A stretch of DNA of 64,000 nt, taken from positions 11,055 to 75,054 of the forward strand of contig CAYRPN010000010.1 of assembly GCA_964426135.1 (NCBI GenBank), in the 5' to 3' direction. The notes beneath the pieces were generated by a model that made no database searches, had not been told where the DNA came from, and worked only from the letters and a program-made list of their open reading frames with translations. The position numbers were made by a program, and so were the translations under genes. Shown in pieces: positions 17,811-27,072 of the stretch (position 1 is its first letter; each line of letters opens with the position of its first letter). The stretch is from CAYRPN01 sp964426135. GTDB taxonomy: Bacteria; Planctomycetota; Phycisphaerae; Phycisphaerales; Phycisphaeraceae.

Positions 17811-18020
17811 TCACAGTCGAACTCCCATCACGATGAGCAACCCCACCATCGCCGCGGCAATGATGGCGATCATGCCATGGCTGATCAGGGAAATCGCCAG
17901 AGCGCGTTTGAAGGTCGTCGAAAGAATGAATCCATAGGCCAGCGTCATCAGGAAGATCCCTGCTGATGCCGTGACCACCAGGGACCGCCAGCGGAATCCC
18001 TCTGCCGCGATCGCCAGTTG
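17811..18020 (-). pseudogene. Fragment of a small membrane protein gene
   Basis: The minus strand carries 69 sense codons, no ATG near the front, that encode two clear hydrophobic segments: SLVVTASAGIFLMTLAYGFI and ISLISHGMIAIIAAAMVGLL, ending VMGVRL and TGA. A stop lies immediately upstream in frame. It looks like the 3' end of a truncated membrane-protein gene, or a very small membrane protein using GTG. Confidence 0.45.
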
Positions 18021-18078
18021 TCATAGAGCAGCAGCCCGGCGGATGGCATCGGAATCCAATCACGCCTTGGGGGCGGCC

Positions 18079-19893
18079 TCATTGCCACCACAACTTTTTG
18101 AACACCGGCTGCGGGCCTGCCCAATTCTTGGTGCCCAGCAGTATGTCGCCCTTGTCGTAATACGCCCGGAACGAGAGCAGATCGACGTTCTTCCATGTCG
18201 ACAACGCCTCGCCGTCGCTGGCTTTGAAGTCTTTCGGCTCCAGCGTGGCGGCCTGAGTGTCCTTGCCGCCGTGGAACTTCACAACCGCCGCGAATTCCTT
18301 CATCTTCCCGCGGTACTGGCGGAAGGAGTTCTCGACGACGACGATCACCAGTTCATTCGGCTTGTCGACCTGAACCTCGATCGTGAGTCGCTGGCCCGAC
18401 CGACCTTGCCATTTCGGGTCGGTCAGCTTCCGAGTCGAGAACTCCCAATGGTGCGGGTTGTCGGTGGACAGCGTGTACCAGTCACGCCAGCCGCGGGTGA
18501 AGTCGTCGATCACCGGGTCGGCCTTGTCGGTGGCGTTCGTCCCTTTGGCTGCGACATCTCTCGGAGCAACCGCGTGAAGCATCGAACTGATGGCAAACCG
18601 CTCGGTCGGTCGAGCGTGGGGTTCCGACTCGGTGCTCTTCAGCTTGTACGCGACATTGGCGAAGGCAAAGAGAGGCTGGTCCGTGCTCAGGATCGGCAGC
18701 TTGCCGGTCCAACGATTGCCACCGATCTTCTTCGTCTCTGCTGATCGCCAGAATCTCGCTCGTGGGTCGGGATCGATTGAGTAGTAGATTTGGACGTCGG
18801 CCACGTCATGCGAGGCATCGGCCAAAACCTCCAGCATCGGAACGTGATCCTTCGTCTCGAAGATCAATTGCGTCTCTGGTGTCTTCGGGAAGGTGAAACT
18901 ACCCTTGAGATACTGATCGAACCAGAGCGGCCTGGTGACAGCGAACTCCGGCGTGAACCGATGGTTCATGTGCGGCGTGAAGGAGTAACGCACATTCTTG
19001 TGCGGGATCAGGTCGCCCGTGCGGTAAGTGTCGTCCATGATCCCGTGGAAGTCGTTTGTCGCCCCCAGCCAAAGAAGCGGAGCGGTGATGTGCGGGGCGT
19101 AGGACTCGAAGCCGATGGTCGCATCGAACAACTTCACGTCGCCGTTGGGCATCTGCGGCTTGTGCTGCGGCAACAGCGGCCAGGGCTGGGTGCGAAATCC
19201 CGATCCGCCAACGGAAGGTGCAGCGGCCTTGACCCGGTTGTCCGTCCCGGCAACGTAGACAGTCAGGTTGCCGCCCATCGAGTGTCCGTAAACGCCAAGG
19301 CGGTCGGGATCGACTTGCGGCTGCTGTTCCAGGAATGTCAGGCTGCGTCGGGCACCGAGCGTCAGCAGGAACCAGTTGTTGTTGCGGGGCGACTCAAATG
19401 AATCGAGGTATTTCTCGCCGGGCTTGAGATTGAAATATCCCGGCACATTCCTCTGCGTTGGGTCGACCGCTCCCCAGTCCGTGTTCAGATCGCCGTCTCT
19501 GGCCTCTTCCATTTCCCGGCTGCCCCAATTGATCGACAAGCAGGCATAGCCGCGTCTGGCGTAGAACCCAACCTCGTGGAGAAAAGCCCGCTGGCCTCCA
19601 CCGTGCAGGTGCAGCAGGCCCGGCAACTTCTTCGCTTCATTGGGGAAGCCGAAGAACCCAGCCATGCGTGCCGGTTTGCCCCGGAATGTGCCGATGTGGA
19701 AGGTGACGTACCGATAGACGATGCCGTCCTTCTCCCACTCGCGGACGACTTTGGTATCGAGCGGATCCTTTCGCGGATCGAAGTCGGCAAACAGTTCCTT
19801 GACCGTGACTGGCGCTTCTGGCTCGTCGGCGAGGACAGTCGCAGACAGTAAACAGGCGAGGCTGATCAGAATTTTCCAGACGCACAATTTCAT
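18079..19893 (-). CDS. Exported alpha/beta hydrolase (acetylxylan-esterase / dienelactone-hydrolase-like)
   Basis: A 604-residue secreted hydrolase. It starts with a signal peptide (residues 1-22), has the oxyanion-side segment LHLHGGGQRAF and the nucleophile elbow GHSMGGN near residue 215, and the putative catalytic His in FTPHMNHRF. A C-terminal beta-rich extension of about 230 residues follows. It probably removes acyl groups from polysaccharides or splits other esters outside the cytoplasm; the substrate is not determinable. ATG 19893 has GGAGG 8 bases upstream. The heparinase-like gene further up suggests a polysaccharide-degrading neighbourhood. Confidence 0.82.
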   Translation of the reverse strand: MKLCVWKILISLACLLSATVLADEPEAPVTVKELFADFDPRKDPLDTKVVREWEKDGIVYRYVTFHIGTFRGKPARMAGFFGFPNEAKKLPGLLHLHGGGQRAFLHEVGFYARRGYACLSINWGSREMEEARDGDLNTDWGAVDPTQRNVPGYFNLKPGEKYLDSFESPRNNNWFLLTLGARRSLTFLEQQPQVDPDRLGVYGHSMGGNLTVYVAGTDNRVKAAAPSVGGSGFRTQPWPLLPQHKPQMPNGDVKLFDATIGFESYAPHITAPLLWLGATNDFHGIMDDTYRTGDLIPHKNVRYSFTPHMNHRFTPEFAVTRPLWFDQYLKGSFTFPKTPETQLIFETKDHVPMLEVLADASHDVADVQIYYSIDPDPRARFWRSAETKKIGGNRWTGKLPILSTDQPLFAFANVAYKLKSTESEPHARPTERFAISSMLHAVAPRDVAAKGTNATDKADPVIDDFTRGWRDWYTLSTDNPHHWEFSTRKLTDPKWQGRSGQRLTIEVQVDKPNELVIVVVENSFRQYRGKMKEFAAVVKFHGGKDTQAATLEPKDFKASDGEALSTWKNVDLLSFRAYYDKGDILLGTKNWAGPQPVFKKLWWQ

Positions 19894-19951
19894 GATGGTC
19901 CTCCAGGGCTGCTTAGGAACGGGATCGAAATAACTTCCCGGATTCAGACGC

Positions 19952-20070
19952 CAGAATTTTCATTAGGAAAGCAGGAAAAGAGGAAATGAGGAACAGAAAC
20001 AGAGTGCGTCAATCGCCTGAATTGTGTCTGTTCCTGCTTTCCTCGTTTCCTCATTTCCTTAGAAATTCTG
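19952..20070. repeat. Palindrome built of GGAAATGAGGAA-type units
   Basis: The left arm begins CAGAATTTTCATTAGGAAAG and continues as GGAAAAGAGGAAATGAGGAAC; the right arm ends CTCATTTCCTTAGAAATTCTG. The arms are 50-base degenerate reverse complements around the spacer at about 20003-20020. Confidence 0.88.
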
Positions 20071-20177
20071 ACTCGGTCAGTTGGACGAGGATCGGCAGGT
20101 TATTTCGGTCGCATTCCTTATCCGTTGTCCCTCGGAATGGATTCCAACGAGTCAGCAAGAACGGCGAGCATACCGCT

Positions 20178-20585
20178 ATGAGCGCGCCGTTGTCGCCAAT
20201 GGTCGGGAACCCTTGGTCGCTCGGATCTGCCGAATCGTCCGGGACCTTGCTCCCTCTCCTTCGAGGGAGAGAGCGGCCGAATCCGCGAGGCCGGGCGGCT
20301 GCGCAACAACCCACGATCATCCTCAGCATCTACGGTGGCCTCGTGCAGGATGTGTTCTGCTCCGATCCCGACACCCGCGTCGTGTTCGTGGACTGGGGCC
20401 AGGAAGGCGAACGAGTCGGCAGTCCAGGCGTGGTCGAGATCGAGGGCGATGGCCGGCAGCATGCCATCGCTGTCTTCGCATTCGAAGGGGCGAAGCTCAG
20501 CGATCTGCCGGGCACTGATGTTGAGGAATCCCTGATCGCCGCACAACGTCATGGTCAACTCGATGATCCCGTGATCAAGTCGTGA
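20178..20585 (+). CDS. Small hypothetical protein with uncertain start
   Basis: The last 90 codons read PTIILSIYGGLVQDVFCSDP and on through VDWGQEGE, which resembles a small planctomycete hypothetical protein that I remember without a function. The N-terminal 40 residues from ATG 20178 (with TLLPLLRGRERPNP) are coded by half of a CTCCCTCTCC palindromic repeat, so either a repeat has replaced the original start or the gene starts at a non-ATG codon near 20300. Confidence 0.5.
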   Translation: MSAPLSPMVGNPWSLGSAESSGTLLPLLRGRERPNPRGRAAAQQPTIILSIYGGLVQDVFCSDPDTRVVFVDWGQEGERVGSPGVVEIEGDGRQHAIAVFAFEGAKLSDLPGTDVEESLIAAQRHGQLDDPVIKS

Positions 20586-20689
20586 TGCGTCCATACCCTT
20601 GAGTTTCATCACGACTCCATGATGGCTTTGCTTCTTTCGACGCAATCGCCAGGGCCGATGAAAATGTCTGGAGATTCCTTCGACCATCC

Positions 20690-23600
20690 TCAGTGCGAGA
20701 GCCACTTGGATTTGATCGCCTCTCGCTCGATGCCCGGCCCGCTGATCGTCAGCGTCGGCACCGCGGCTTTCCAAACGATGCCTGGATTGGGGAAGTTGTT
20801 CCACAACTCCGGCTTCAGCTTTCGCGGGCGCATATCCACGAACACCACGCGAAGCGGGTGCGCACCCTTCGCAAGCGCGATCGACCAGTCTCCGTGTGCA
20901 TGGCGTCGGGTCGCCGGCTGCCAGGGTCGATCATCGAGGTAGATGCGAATGTCATATCCGCTTTCGCCATCGGGTAACTGCCATTCACTTGGCGCGTGGA
21001 TCGTATAGACACCATCGGCGGGGACGGTCAGGAATCCACTGGCGCGAATGGCAAAGGCGCCGTCCGTCTCGCGCATGGAAACCTCCAGCATCTTTTCGGA
21101 CACGCCCGTCTTCCTTGCTGGCATGCGTTCCACATCGGCCAGAAGCTGCGGCCAGCGCCCTTCGATGTACTCCCAAGTCAGGCCGGGGTTGAGATCAGCG
21201 GCCGCCACGGCGGACCGCAGGGGCTGTTTCTCGAATGTCGTCCACGTCATGGCTGTGGCATGCGTTCCGTCGGCCGTCCACGGCATCTCGACGAGGCCGG
21301 TGCGAATCGCGCGGGCTTTGACGCGCGTCGTGCTGGTGAGCGTCAATGGCTCGCGGTAGCGCGGCGACTCAAGCGTCGGATCGCTGCCGTCGACCGTGTA
21401 GTGAATATCCACTCCGGGCGTCGGACAAGCCAGCGTCACACGAACGGAGTTGGTGAACGCGGTCGCTTGTGGCTCGATGGTCACCGGCTGAATCGGACGG
21501 TGAATGGGAACGCTGGTCATCGAGTCGGTCGAAAGGCTGAACTCGAAATCGCCCCTGATGTCCGAAGCCTTGCCATCGCAGGTCCACCGAGCGCAGCCCA
21601 GCGCGATTCCGCTGATCTGCTCGCCCCGAGTCGTCAGCAGCAGCGCTTCGCCTTCCATCTCGACCTTGCCGAGTCGCAGAACGGTCGCGGGTCTGGCTCC
21701 AGCGATGTATTCGATCCGCGTGCCCAGCCGGGTCGTGGCGCGGAAGCCGGTGACGCCGTCGCGGCTGATGTCCTGCACGTCGCGCAGATCGCCGGCCAGC
21801 GGCCTGCCACCGGGCTCGCCGGGCCGAGTGGCGATCGCCGTGACCACCAATTGCTCCCCCTTCGTGGTCCAGTCCAGCCGCACCTTCTTGCTGAAAGGCA
21901 GCGGCAACCCCATGGTCCATTTCTTCAGCTTCGAGCTGCCCATCGCTGCAAGCGCTTCGTCGGAAGTATCTGCCTCGCCGATCTTGCCGAAGGCGTCGTC
22001 GGTGATGGTGTAGGTTGGCTGCGGACCACCGAAGTGTCGCAGTGAGACGCTCGGCAGCAGATGGTTGTCCGTCGCCAGCACGCGAGCCTGTGCATCGACC
22101 ACGAGTGGGGGGCGCTTCTCCTCGGCCGCCAGTTCGACACGGCGCTTCCAGCCTTCGCGCGGCACGGGCGTATACAGCGTGTAGTTCTGCGAGAACTTCC
22201 GCGCCTGGTCGCTGCGGAAGCGGTCGGTGACGATGACGAGATCCTCACCGCGCACCGACAGCACCTGCCGCGCGTGCGCTGCATCCCTGATCGGCTCGTC
22301 GCCCTTGGGCCGCAGTTTGTCGGCGAGTTTCACGTAACCGTAGTCGCCGAACATTTCCGCCTCGGGCCCGGATTGCCACTGATAGACGCCGCGGTACTCG
22401 CCCTCGGTGAAATCGAACTTCGCCGAGGCGTGGAAACGCGAAGACACGGGCACGCCGCGGTGGTCGTAGGTGAGCCAGATGGTCTTGCCGCCGGGGTCGG
22501 CGACCAGACCGTGATGCACGTTCTGCGTGCGATCATCGACGGCCAGCGGCGGAGCGAGGAGCATGGCGTGGCCGTGGGCGTGCAGCGCGAAGCCGTTGGC
22601 GTCCTCGCGCCCATTGCAGTCGCGATTGGGATTGCACTGGAAATAGAGGAACGACGCGCTCGGCTCCCAGCCCTGGCGGAAGATCGACGCGCCGAGGTAG
22701 GCCAGCGATTCCGAGTCCACGCGCGGCTTCTCCAGCGGGTATTCGCCGAACACCCACTCCAGCCGACGCCGCGATTCGGCCTCATCCATCAGCAGGTTCG
22801 TCTGAATCGGCATGGCGTCATCGTCGAATCGGCCTCGCATCACGAACTTGTCGGCCGTCGTCACCCGGCTGAAACGGTAGCTGAATCCGTCGGGCTTCAT
22901 CGCATGCAGGTAGTAGCGGGCGTTGACCTTCACGTTGTCCCGCCACTCGGCGCGCCACGCGTCATCCATCCACGCCGGCGGCTGCGTCGCCAGCAGGCGA
23001 TACGCACGGCCCAGATGCACCTGGTCGTTGGGCTCATGACCCCAGTTGCCCTGTTCCAGGTTGCCGCCGTCGCGCAGAATCTTGTGCGACCAGTTCAGCT
23101 CCATCAGCCGCTTCGCTTCATCGAGCTGCCATCGCGCCGTGTGAAACTCCGAAAACACCTGCGCGGTGAGCAGGGAGCCGGTCATGGCGATGCAGCGCCA
23201 GTTGTAGATGCCGCGCCGCGCCAGGCGGACGAACGCCGGCGGGTACTCCTCCATGACCGCGAGCATGATCCGCGCCAGGGTGGCCGCCGGCAGATCGCGC
23301 GCGAAATCGGGCTGAGCTTCGAGCACATCCGTCAGCGTGCTGGCCAAGGCCACGGGCTTGAACGAGCAGAGCACCGGATACTGGCGGATGTTGAAGGGGC
23401 TGGCCTCCATGTCGCGCGGCGCGTTCATCGCCCAGTCGTCGAGCACCGCGGCCCAACGCTCCAGGTAGCTTCTTTCGCCCGTCGCCGCGTAGCCGTCCAG
23501 CAGCACCCGATGCGGGCCGAGCACATCCACAAACCCGCCCTGTCCGCGCATGGTGTAGAAGTCAAGGTAGGGATTGCGCGCCGGATCCGCGCCGGGATCA

Positions 23601-24592
23601 GGGCCGGGATCGCCCCAGTGAATCGTGCCCGGCTCGCCGACGTGAGCCTTGGCGCGAGGCGTCGAGAAAATGCCTCTCATCGCTTCGTCGAGATGATCCT
23701 TCGCGGGAACGCGCAGCAGGCTCGCCGTATCGAGATCGCCGCCCCAGTTGGCGGGCAGCCCGTGCTTCCGCGGCTCGCGCAGCCTCGCGAAGAAGGCGTC
23801 GCGCCAGACTTCCAGCGCCTGGGCATGCCTGCCGGAAGCCAGGAGCGCCGGCACGGATTCAAGCCCTTTCGCCTTGACATCCACGCGGGCAAAGAACTCC
23901 CTCGACAAGGCGGCAAGATTCTCCGGAGAATTCCGAGACGCAAAACGCTTCGCACGCTCTGCGACGTCGCCGGGCGGCTGAATCTTCAGCGGCCCGCCGT
24001 CGCCGGCGATTTTCCCCGGCGGCGGAGGAGGCGAGGTGTACACCTTCAACCGGTTCCTGGCGACCAACGCCGTCGCAGTCGCCGCGTCCAACTGTGTCGA
24101 CGCGGCACTGATCCGCTCCTCGATCTGCGCGATCTCCTTGAGAAGCATGCGCCCTGACTCGGATTCCGCCGCTGCGCGGAACGCTGCGGCACGATGGCGG
24201 GCCTTCGCAAGGTCGAGAGCCCGTTCTGTTTCATCGCGACGACGGGTCAGGCGGTCGTATTCATCGAACTGGGCCCGTGTATGAAGTGTGGCGACGGTGG
24301 TCGCCTTGATGCTGGCGACCGATTCCTTCAGCGCCCGCTCAAGGGATTTCATCTCCGCCGATGGTTCCGCCATTCGGTCCAGTTGTTGAAGGAATCGGCC
24401 CCTTGCCGGCAGCAGTTCTGTGTCGAGCAATTGCTTCGGAGCGATCAGGTCACTGTCCGCTGCCGCCGCTGCCGCTTTCAATCTCGCTTCCAGTGGTGTC
24501 TGGGCAGAAAGAGTTTTGACCACTACCGCAACCTGTGCGACAGCAATCGCGATGGAGATCAGAATCCGTTGTTCCATGGTGACACGTTGCAT
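20690..24592 (-). CDS. Large exported heparinase II/III-like polysaccharide lyase with C-terminal accessory domains
   Basis: About 1300 residues. An N-terminal signal or anchor segment (ILISIAIAVAQVAVVVKTLSA) is followed by a helical, coiled-coil-like stretch to about residue 180. Residues about 230-600 form an all-alpha toroid as in heparinase II/III N-terminal domains; 600-950 have the beta-sandwich pattern with YFQCNPNRDCNGREDANGF and LHAHGHAMLLAPPLAVDD. A chitobiase/HEX-type C-terminal domain follows (PGVDIHYTVDGSDPT near 1090), then a PA14-like end domain. It would cleave acidic polysaccharide at the cell surface. ATG 24592 has GGAAG upstream; 24577 is an alternative. Confidence 0.78.
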   Translation of the reverse strand: MQRVTMEQRILISIAIAVAQVAVVVKTLSAQTPLEARLKAAAAAADSDLIAPKQLLDTELLPARGRFLQQLDRMAEPSAEMKSLERALKESVASIKATTVATLHTRAQFDEYDRLTRRRDETERALDLAKARHRAAAFRAAAESESGRMLLKEIAQIEERISAASTQLDAATATALVARNRLKVYTSPPPPPGKIAGDGGPLKIQPPGDVAERAKRFASRNSPENLAALSREFFARVDVKAKGLESVPALLASGRHAQALEVWRDAFFARLREPRKHGLPANWGGDLDTASLLRVPAKDHLDEAMRGIFSTPRAKAHVGEPGTIHWGDPGPDPGADPARNPYLDFYTMRGQGGFVDVLGPHRVLLDGYAATGERSYLERWAAVLDDWAMNAPRDMEASPFNIRQYPVLCSFKPVALASTLTDVLEAQPDFARDLPAATLARIMLAVMEEYPPAFVRLARRGIYNWRCIAMTGSLLTAQVFSEFHTARWQLDEAKRLMELNWSHKILRDGGNLEQGNWGHEPNDQVHLGRAYRLLATQPPAWMDDAWRAEWRDNVKVNARYYLHAMKPDGFSYRFSRVTTADKFVMRGRFDDDAMPIQTNLLMDEAESRRRLEWVFGEYPLEKPRVDSESLAYLGASIFRQGWEPSASFLYFQCNPNRDCNGREDANGFALHAHGHAMLLAPPLAVDDRTQNVHHGLVADPGGKTIWLTYDHRGVPVSSRFHASAKFDFTEGEYRGVYQWQSGPEAEMFGDYGYVKLADKLRPKGDEPIRDAAHARQVLSVRGEDLVIVTDRFRSDQARKFSQNYTLYTPVPREGWKRRVELAAEEKRPPLVVDAQARVLATDNHLLPSVSLRHFGGPQPTYTITDDAFGKIGEADTSDEALAAMGSSKLKKWTMGLPLPFSKKVRLDWTTKGEQLVVTAIATRPGEPGGRPLAGDLRDVQDISRDGVTGFRATTRLGTRIEYIAGARPATVLRLGKVEMEGEALLLTTRGEQISGIALGCARWTCDGKASDIRGDFEFSLSTDSMTSVPIHRPIQPVTIEPQATAFTNSVRVTLACPTPGVDIHYTVDGSDPTLESPRYREPLTLTSTTRVKARAIRTGLVEMPWTADGTHATAMTWTTFEKQPLRSAVAAADLNPGLTWEYIEGRWPQLLADVERMPARKTGVSEKMLEVSMRETDGAFAIRASGFLTVPADGVYTIHAPSEWQLPDGESGYDIRIYLDDRPWQPATRRHAHGDWSIALAKGAHPLRVVFVDMRPRKLKPELWNNFPNPGIVWKAAVPTLTISGPGIEREAIKSKWLSH

Positions 24593-24875
24593 TCTCGGCT
24601 TCCGTGGTTCATCGAATGAGTTCGTCCGCTTCTCAACAGACACTTCGCGGTCATTGCCTCAAGTGAACACGGTCATTGAACCACGGTTGGTCCTTTGCAG
24701 TATCCATTGGCGCTACCTTGGCGAGATGATACTCGCCCAACCCAGGAGCCTTTCGATGGAGTCCAGCGGTTGCAGGTTCTATGGATTCCGACGGATTCGC
24801 GACGCGATGAAATGCGCGATGACCACTGTTGAATTCCCAGCATCTTGGCTAACCCGGTTATTCATGAGCTTGCAC

Positions 24876-25020
24876 AGGAGCCGCGCACGAAGTAAGCGGT
24901 TCTTCAGATTCCACGCGCGTCATTTTCACACGGACGCCTCGAGCATCCTGTCCGGCCGCGAAAGAAGGTCGAGGTCGTCAAAAACGCTGCGAACTCCGCT
25001 TACTTCGTGCGCGGCTCCTT
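24876..25020. repeat. 145-bp inverted repeat with AGGAGCCGCGCACG ends
   Basis: Left end AGGAGCCGCGCACGAAGTAA pairs perfectly with the right end (24996-25020). The AGGAGCCG start resembles the ends of the 100-bp family at 17693. No gene is supported in the whole gap 24593-25194; three GAGGCAA copies lie at 25083, 25103 and 25124. Confidence 0.85.
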
Positions 25021-25194
25021 CTGAAGCCCCGAATAATCCGGGCTAATGGTCGACACTTTTTGATTGCCTATCGGGGGAACCGGAGGCAAAATCAGCGTTT
25101 TCGAGGCAAGAGTGGCTCCGTTTGAGGCAAATGTCACCACGCTCGCGGACGTCAGAGATGTGGCACAAGCCATCTGAAGATGAGGTCTTGTGTC

Positions 25195-25242
25195 GAATGG
25201 AGCCGAGGGGGATCGAACCCCTAACCCCTAGCTTGCAAAGCT
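25195..25242. other. Left attachment core (tRNA-Ala 3' remnant)
   Basis: It begins GAATGGAGCCGAGGGGGATC and ends CTTGCAAAGCT, identical over 48 bases to 32772-32819. Sequence identity stops after position 25242, where the tRNA would continue with AG. It lacks the tRNA 5' half, so it is not a functional tRNA. Confidence 0.93.
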
Positions 25243-25442
25243 GCGAGCACCGCACGCAAGCGCCGCAAAATCAAGGGCTTGCAACCGGGCCGGCGGACGC
25301 TTGTACCGCTGCTTGTACCGACAAGCCGGAAAACACGCACGGCGGGAGCTTCGCCGACGTGGTACGGATGCTCGACCGGCTGCCGCTGACGGATGCCGAG
25401 CGAGCCGAAGCGGTGCGGCAATTGCTCAAAGGTGCGTCGTGA
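25243..25442 (+). other. Stranded in-frame tail for the integrase (66 codons)
   Basis: The frame that crosses the left core is open for 66 more codons to the TGA at 25440-25442. Its end, ADVVRMLDRLPLTDAERAEA, looks like a protein helix pair rather than random translation. When the element ends are joined, the integrase frame reads from its SLQS codons directly into this tail (TGC at 25242). In the integrated state it has no integrase in front. Confidence 0.7.
25300..25319. promoter_or_regulatory. Left arm-type site: two CTTGTACC copies
   Basis: CTTGTACC occurs at 25300-25307 and 25312-25319, 12 bases apart, 58 bases inside the left core. The same pair with the same spacing is at 32627-32646 inside the right end, as expected for integrase arm-binding sites. 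Confidence 0.7.
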
Positions 25443-25820
25443 ATGAGCCGTGACCAATCGTGGCGCGGGCGCGGCATTTTGGCGGAATTCACCCAAAAGG
25501 GTGGCACCCCGCCATTTTGCCGACATTCAGACAAAAGGGGCGGCGACTCGGCAGCACGATTGGGGGCTAAAATGCCTGGGGGGCTATGGGGGGCGGTGCG
25601 CGTCTCTGGAAGCTAAGGGGATGGACCACGCGGTTACCATCGCGCGAATGAGTGCGAAATGGATATTTTCTGCTGCTGGTAACAGCGTGATAACAGCGGC
25701 AGGGGAGGCACCTGTAGAATCACATCGGGTAGCGGCTTGATCCGCCGCGAACGGAAGGGGCGGCACCGCGAAGCAATCCCGCGATGCCGCCCCGACCGAC
25801 CCGTTGTAGAGGATTGCAAC

Positions 25821-26870
25821 ATGCCGGAACTCACCGCTATCGCTTCGGACTTTCGCGACTTGGCCGGCCGCTTCAACCGCTCGGCGGCACAGTGCGCCAA
25901 AGTGACACACATCGCCACGAACCTTCAAGACAACGCCGGCAAAGCCGGGCGGCTGCTGTATCGCGCCATCGAACTCGGCGCGTTTCCGAAAGAGCACGCG
26001 AAACAGAACGGGCAATGGTGGGACGCCAAGGTGGGCCGCTGGCCGGGCGGATTCCTGGCGGCTGCGGTGGACGACAAGCGACCGAGCGCGAAGCTCATGC
26101 GGAAGGTGAGCGCCGCCGTTTGCGGCGTGAAAGCGACGCCGGCAGACGATGCCGTTTTCCGGCTGGCTTGGACGGTTGCTGTCGGATCGTGGCTGTTCCA
26201 AGCGTTTCCCGCTCGCTTCCGATGCAAGGCGAACGAATGGGACTTCGCACACGTCAAAACGGACGAACGGGGCCGACCGTGCGACCGCGAAGGCAAGGCG
26301 CTTCGGTATCACCTGTTTCTGGATGACAAACCAATTCCCGACGACTTTCTCAGTGAAAGCGATTATGCCGCGTTACTGAGATTTCCGCCGCTGCCCATGC
26401 CGCCGGCAATCGTTGAGCGACTCGACCAAGCGGCTCCGGGATGGAAGAAATGGGAGATGAAACTCGACCCGGTTGTGATGGTCGAGCACGAGTACGACGA
26501 AGCGGACGCGATGGAACACTCACGCATCCGATGCGAAGTCTACGCGGATGCCTGCAAGGTGCTCGCCGAACTCATCGACCAAGCGGCGGCGACAATGGCG
26601 GATGATGCAAAGCTGACGCCGGGTAACGCGGCACCGATAGAGCAAGAGTGGATGCGAATCGCGGATGGCGAAAGGGTGACGGGCATCAATCGCGGCACCA
26701 TTCAACGAGCAACTAAAAAAGGTGAGATTGAAGGCAACGGGGAGGAGGGCGATAAGCGGCGGATTCGCTCATCTTCGCTCACCGCATGGGCACTCAAGCG
26801 CGGGAAGAATATCGAAAAAGCCGAATCGGATGCTCAAGTCGAAGCGAAGCTTGGGCGAGTCGGGCTGTAG
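25821..26870 (+). CDS. Element protein of unknown function with C-terminal excisionase-like HTH
   Basis: A 349-residue protein. ATG 25821 has AGAGGA 7 bases upstream and is preferred over the reading from 25737. The N-terminal 280 residues match nothing I recognise, but contain the aromatic, basic block KAGRLLYRAIELGAFPKEHA. The last 60 residues (VTGINRGTIQRATKKGEIEG, then KRRIRSSSL) have the shape of a MerR/excisionase winged helix. As the first gene after the left end it may direct excision or start replication. The 380-base gap before it holds repeated TAACAGCG but no certain promoter. Confidence 0.65.
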   Translation: MPELTAIASDFRDLAGRFNRSAAQCAKVTHIATNLQDNAGKAGRLLYRAIELGAFPKEHAKQNGQWWDAKVGRWPGGFLAAAVDDKRPSAKLMRKVSAAVCGVKATPADDAVFRLAWTVAVGSWLFQAFPARFRCKANEWDFAHVKTDERGRPCDREGKALRYHLFLDDKPIPDDFLSESDYAALLRFPPLPMPPAIVERLDQAAPGWKKWEMKLDPVVMVEHEYDEADAMEHSRIRCEVYADACKVLAELIDQAAATMADDAKLTPGNAAPIEQEWMRIADGERVTGINRGTIQRATKKGEIEGNGEEGDKRRIRSSSLTAWALKRGKNIEKAESDAQVEAKLGRVGL

Positions 26871-26909
26871 GCGCAACACCCGTTGCGCTATCGTTGCGCG
26901 CATTTTTAT
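26871..26909 (+). terminator. GCGCAAC / GTTGCGC hairpin with T-run
   Basis: GCGCAAC at 26871 pairs with GTTGCGC at 26882, a second GTTGCGC follows at 26893 and then ATTTTTATT. It fits a rho-independent terminator after the preceding gene. A further GTTGCGC is at about 26985, so the sequence might also serve as a repeated binding site. Confidence 0.6.
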
Positions 26910-27072
26910 TCCGGCAGGCAATCTCACTCAAATCGAGCGTAGGCGGCGACGGCGGCAATTGTTGGCGCTTGGTGTCACGTTGCGCCTTCGTTAGTCACCT
27001 TCTGCCCATGATTGAATCCGCACCGGCATTCGCTGGCACTTCGCCAGTGGTGACCGATACGGAGTCGTCACC

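Noticed and set aside
20118..20804. 228-codon minus-strand frame
   Set aside because: Runs antisense through the small hypothetical gene and repeat sequence; the plus-strand reading looks more protein-like.
22061..24157. 698-codon plus-strand frame
   Set aside because: Antisense shadow of the heparinase-like gene; no recognisable motif.
24420..25046. 208-codon plus-strand frame before the island
   Set aside because: Runs from antisense of the heparinase-like gene through the 145-base inverted repeat; not protein-like.
25198..25242. Possible second tRNA-Ala gene
   Set aside because: Only the 3' part is present; the 5' half is missing, so it is the displaced att core.
25450..25740. 96-codon frame in the left end of the element
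   Set aside because: Low-quality composition and no ribosome-binding site; the gap looks regulatory.
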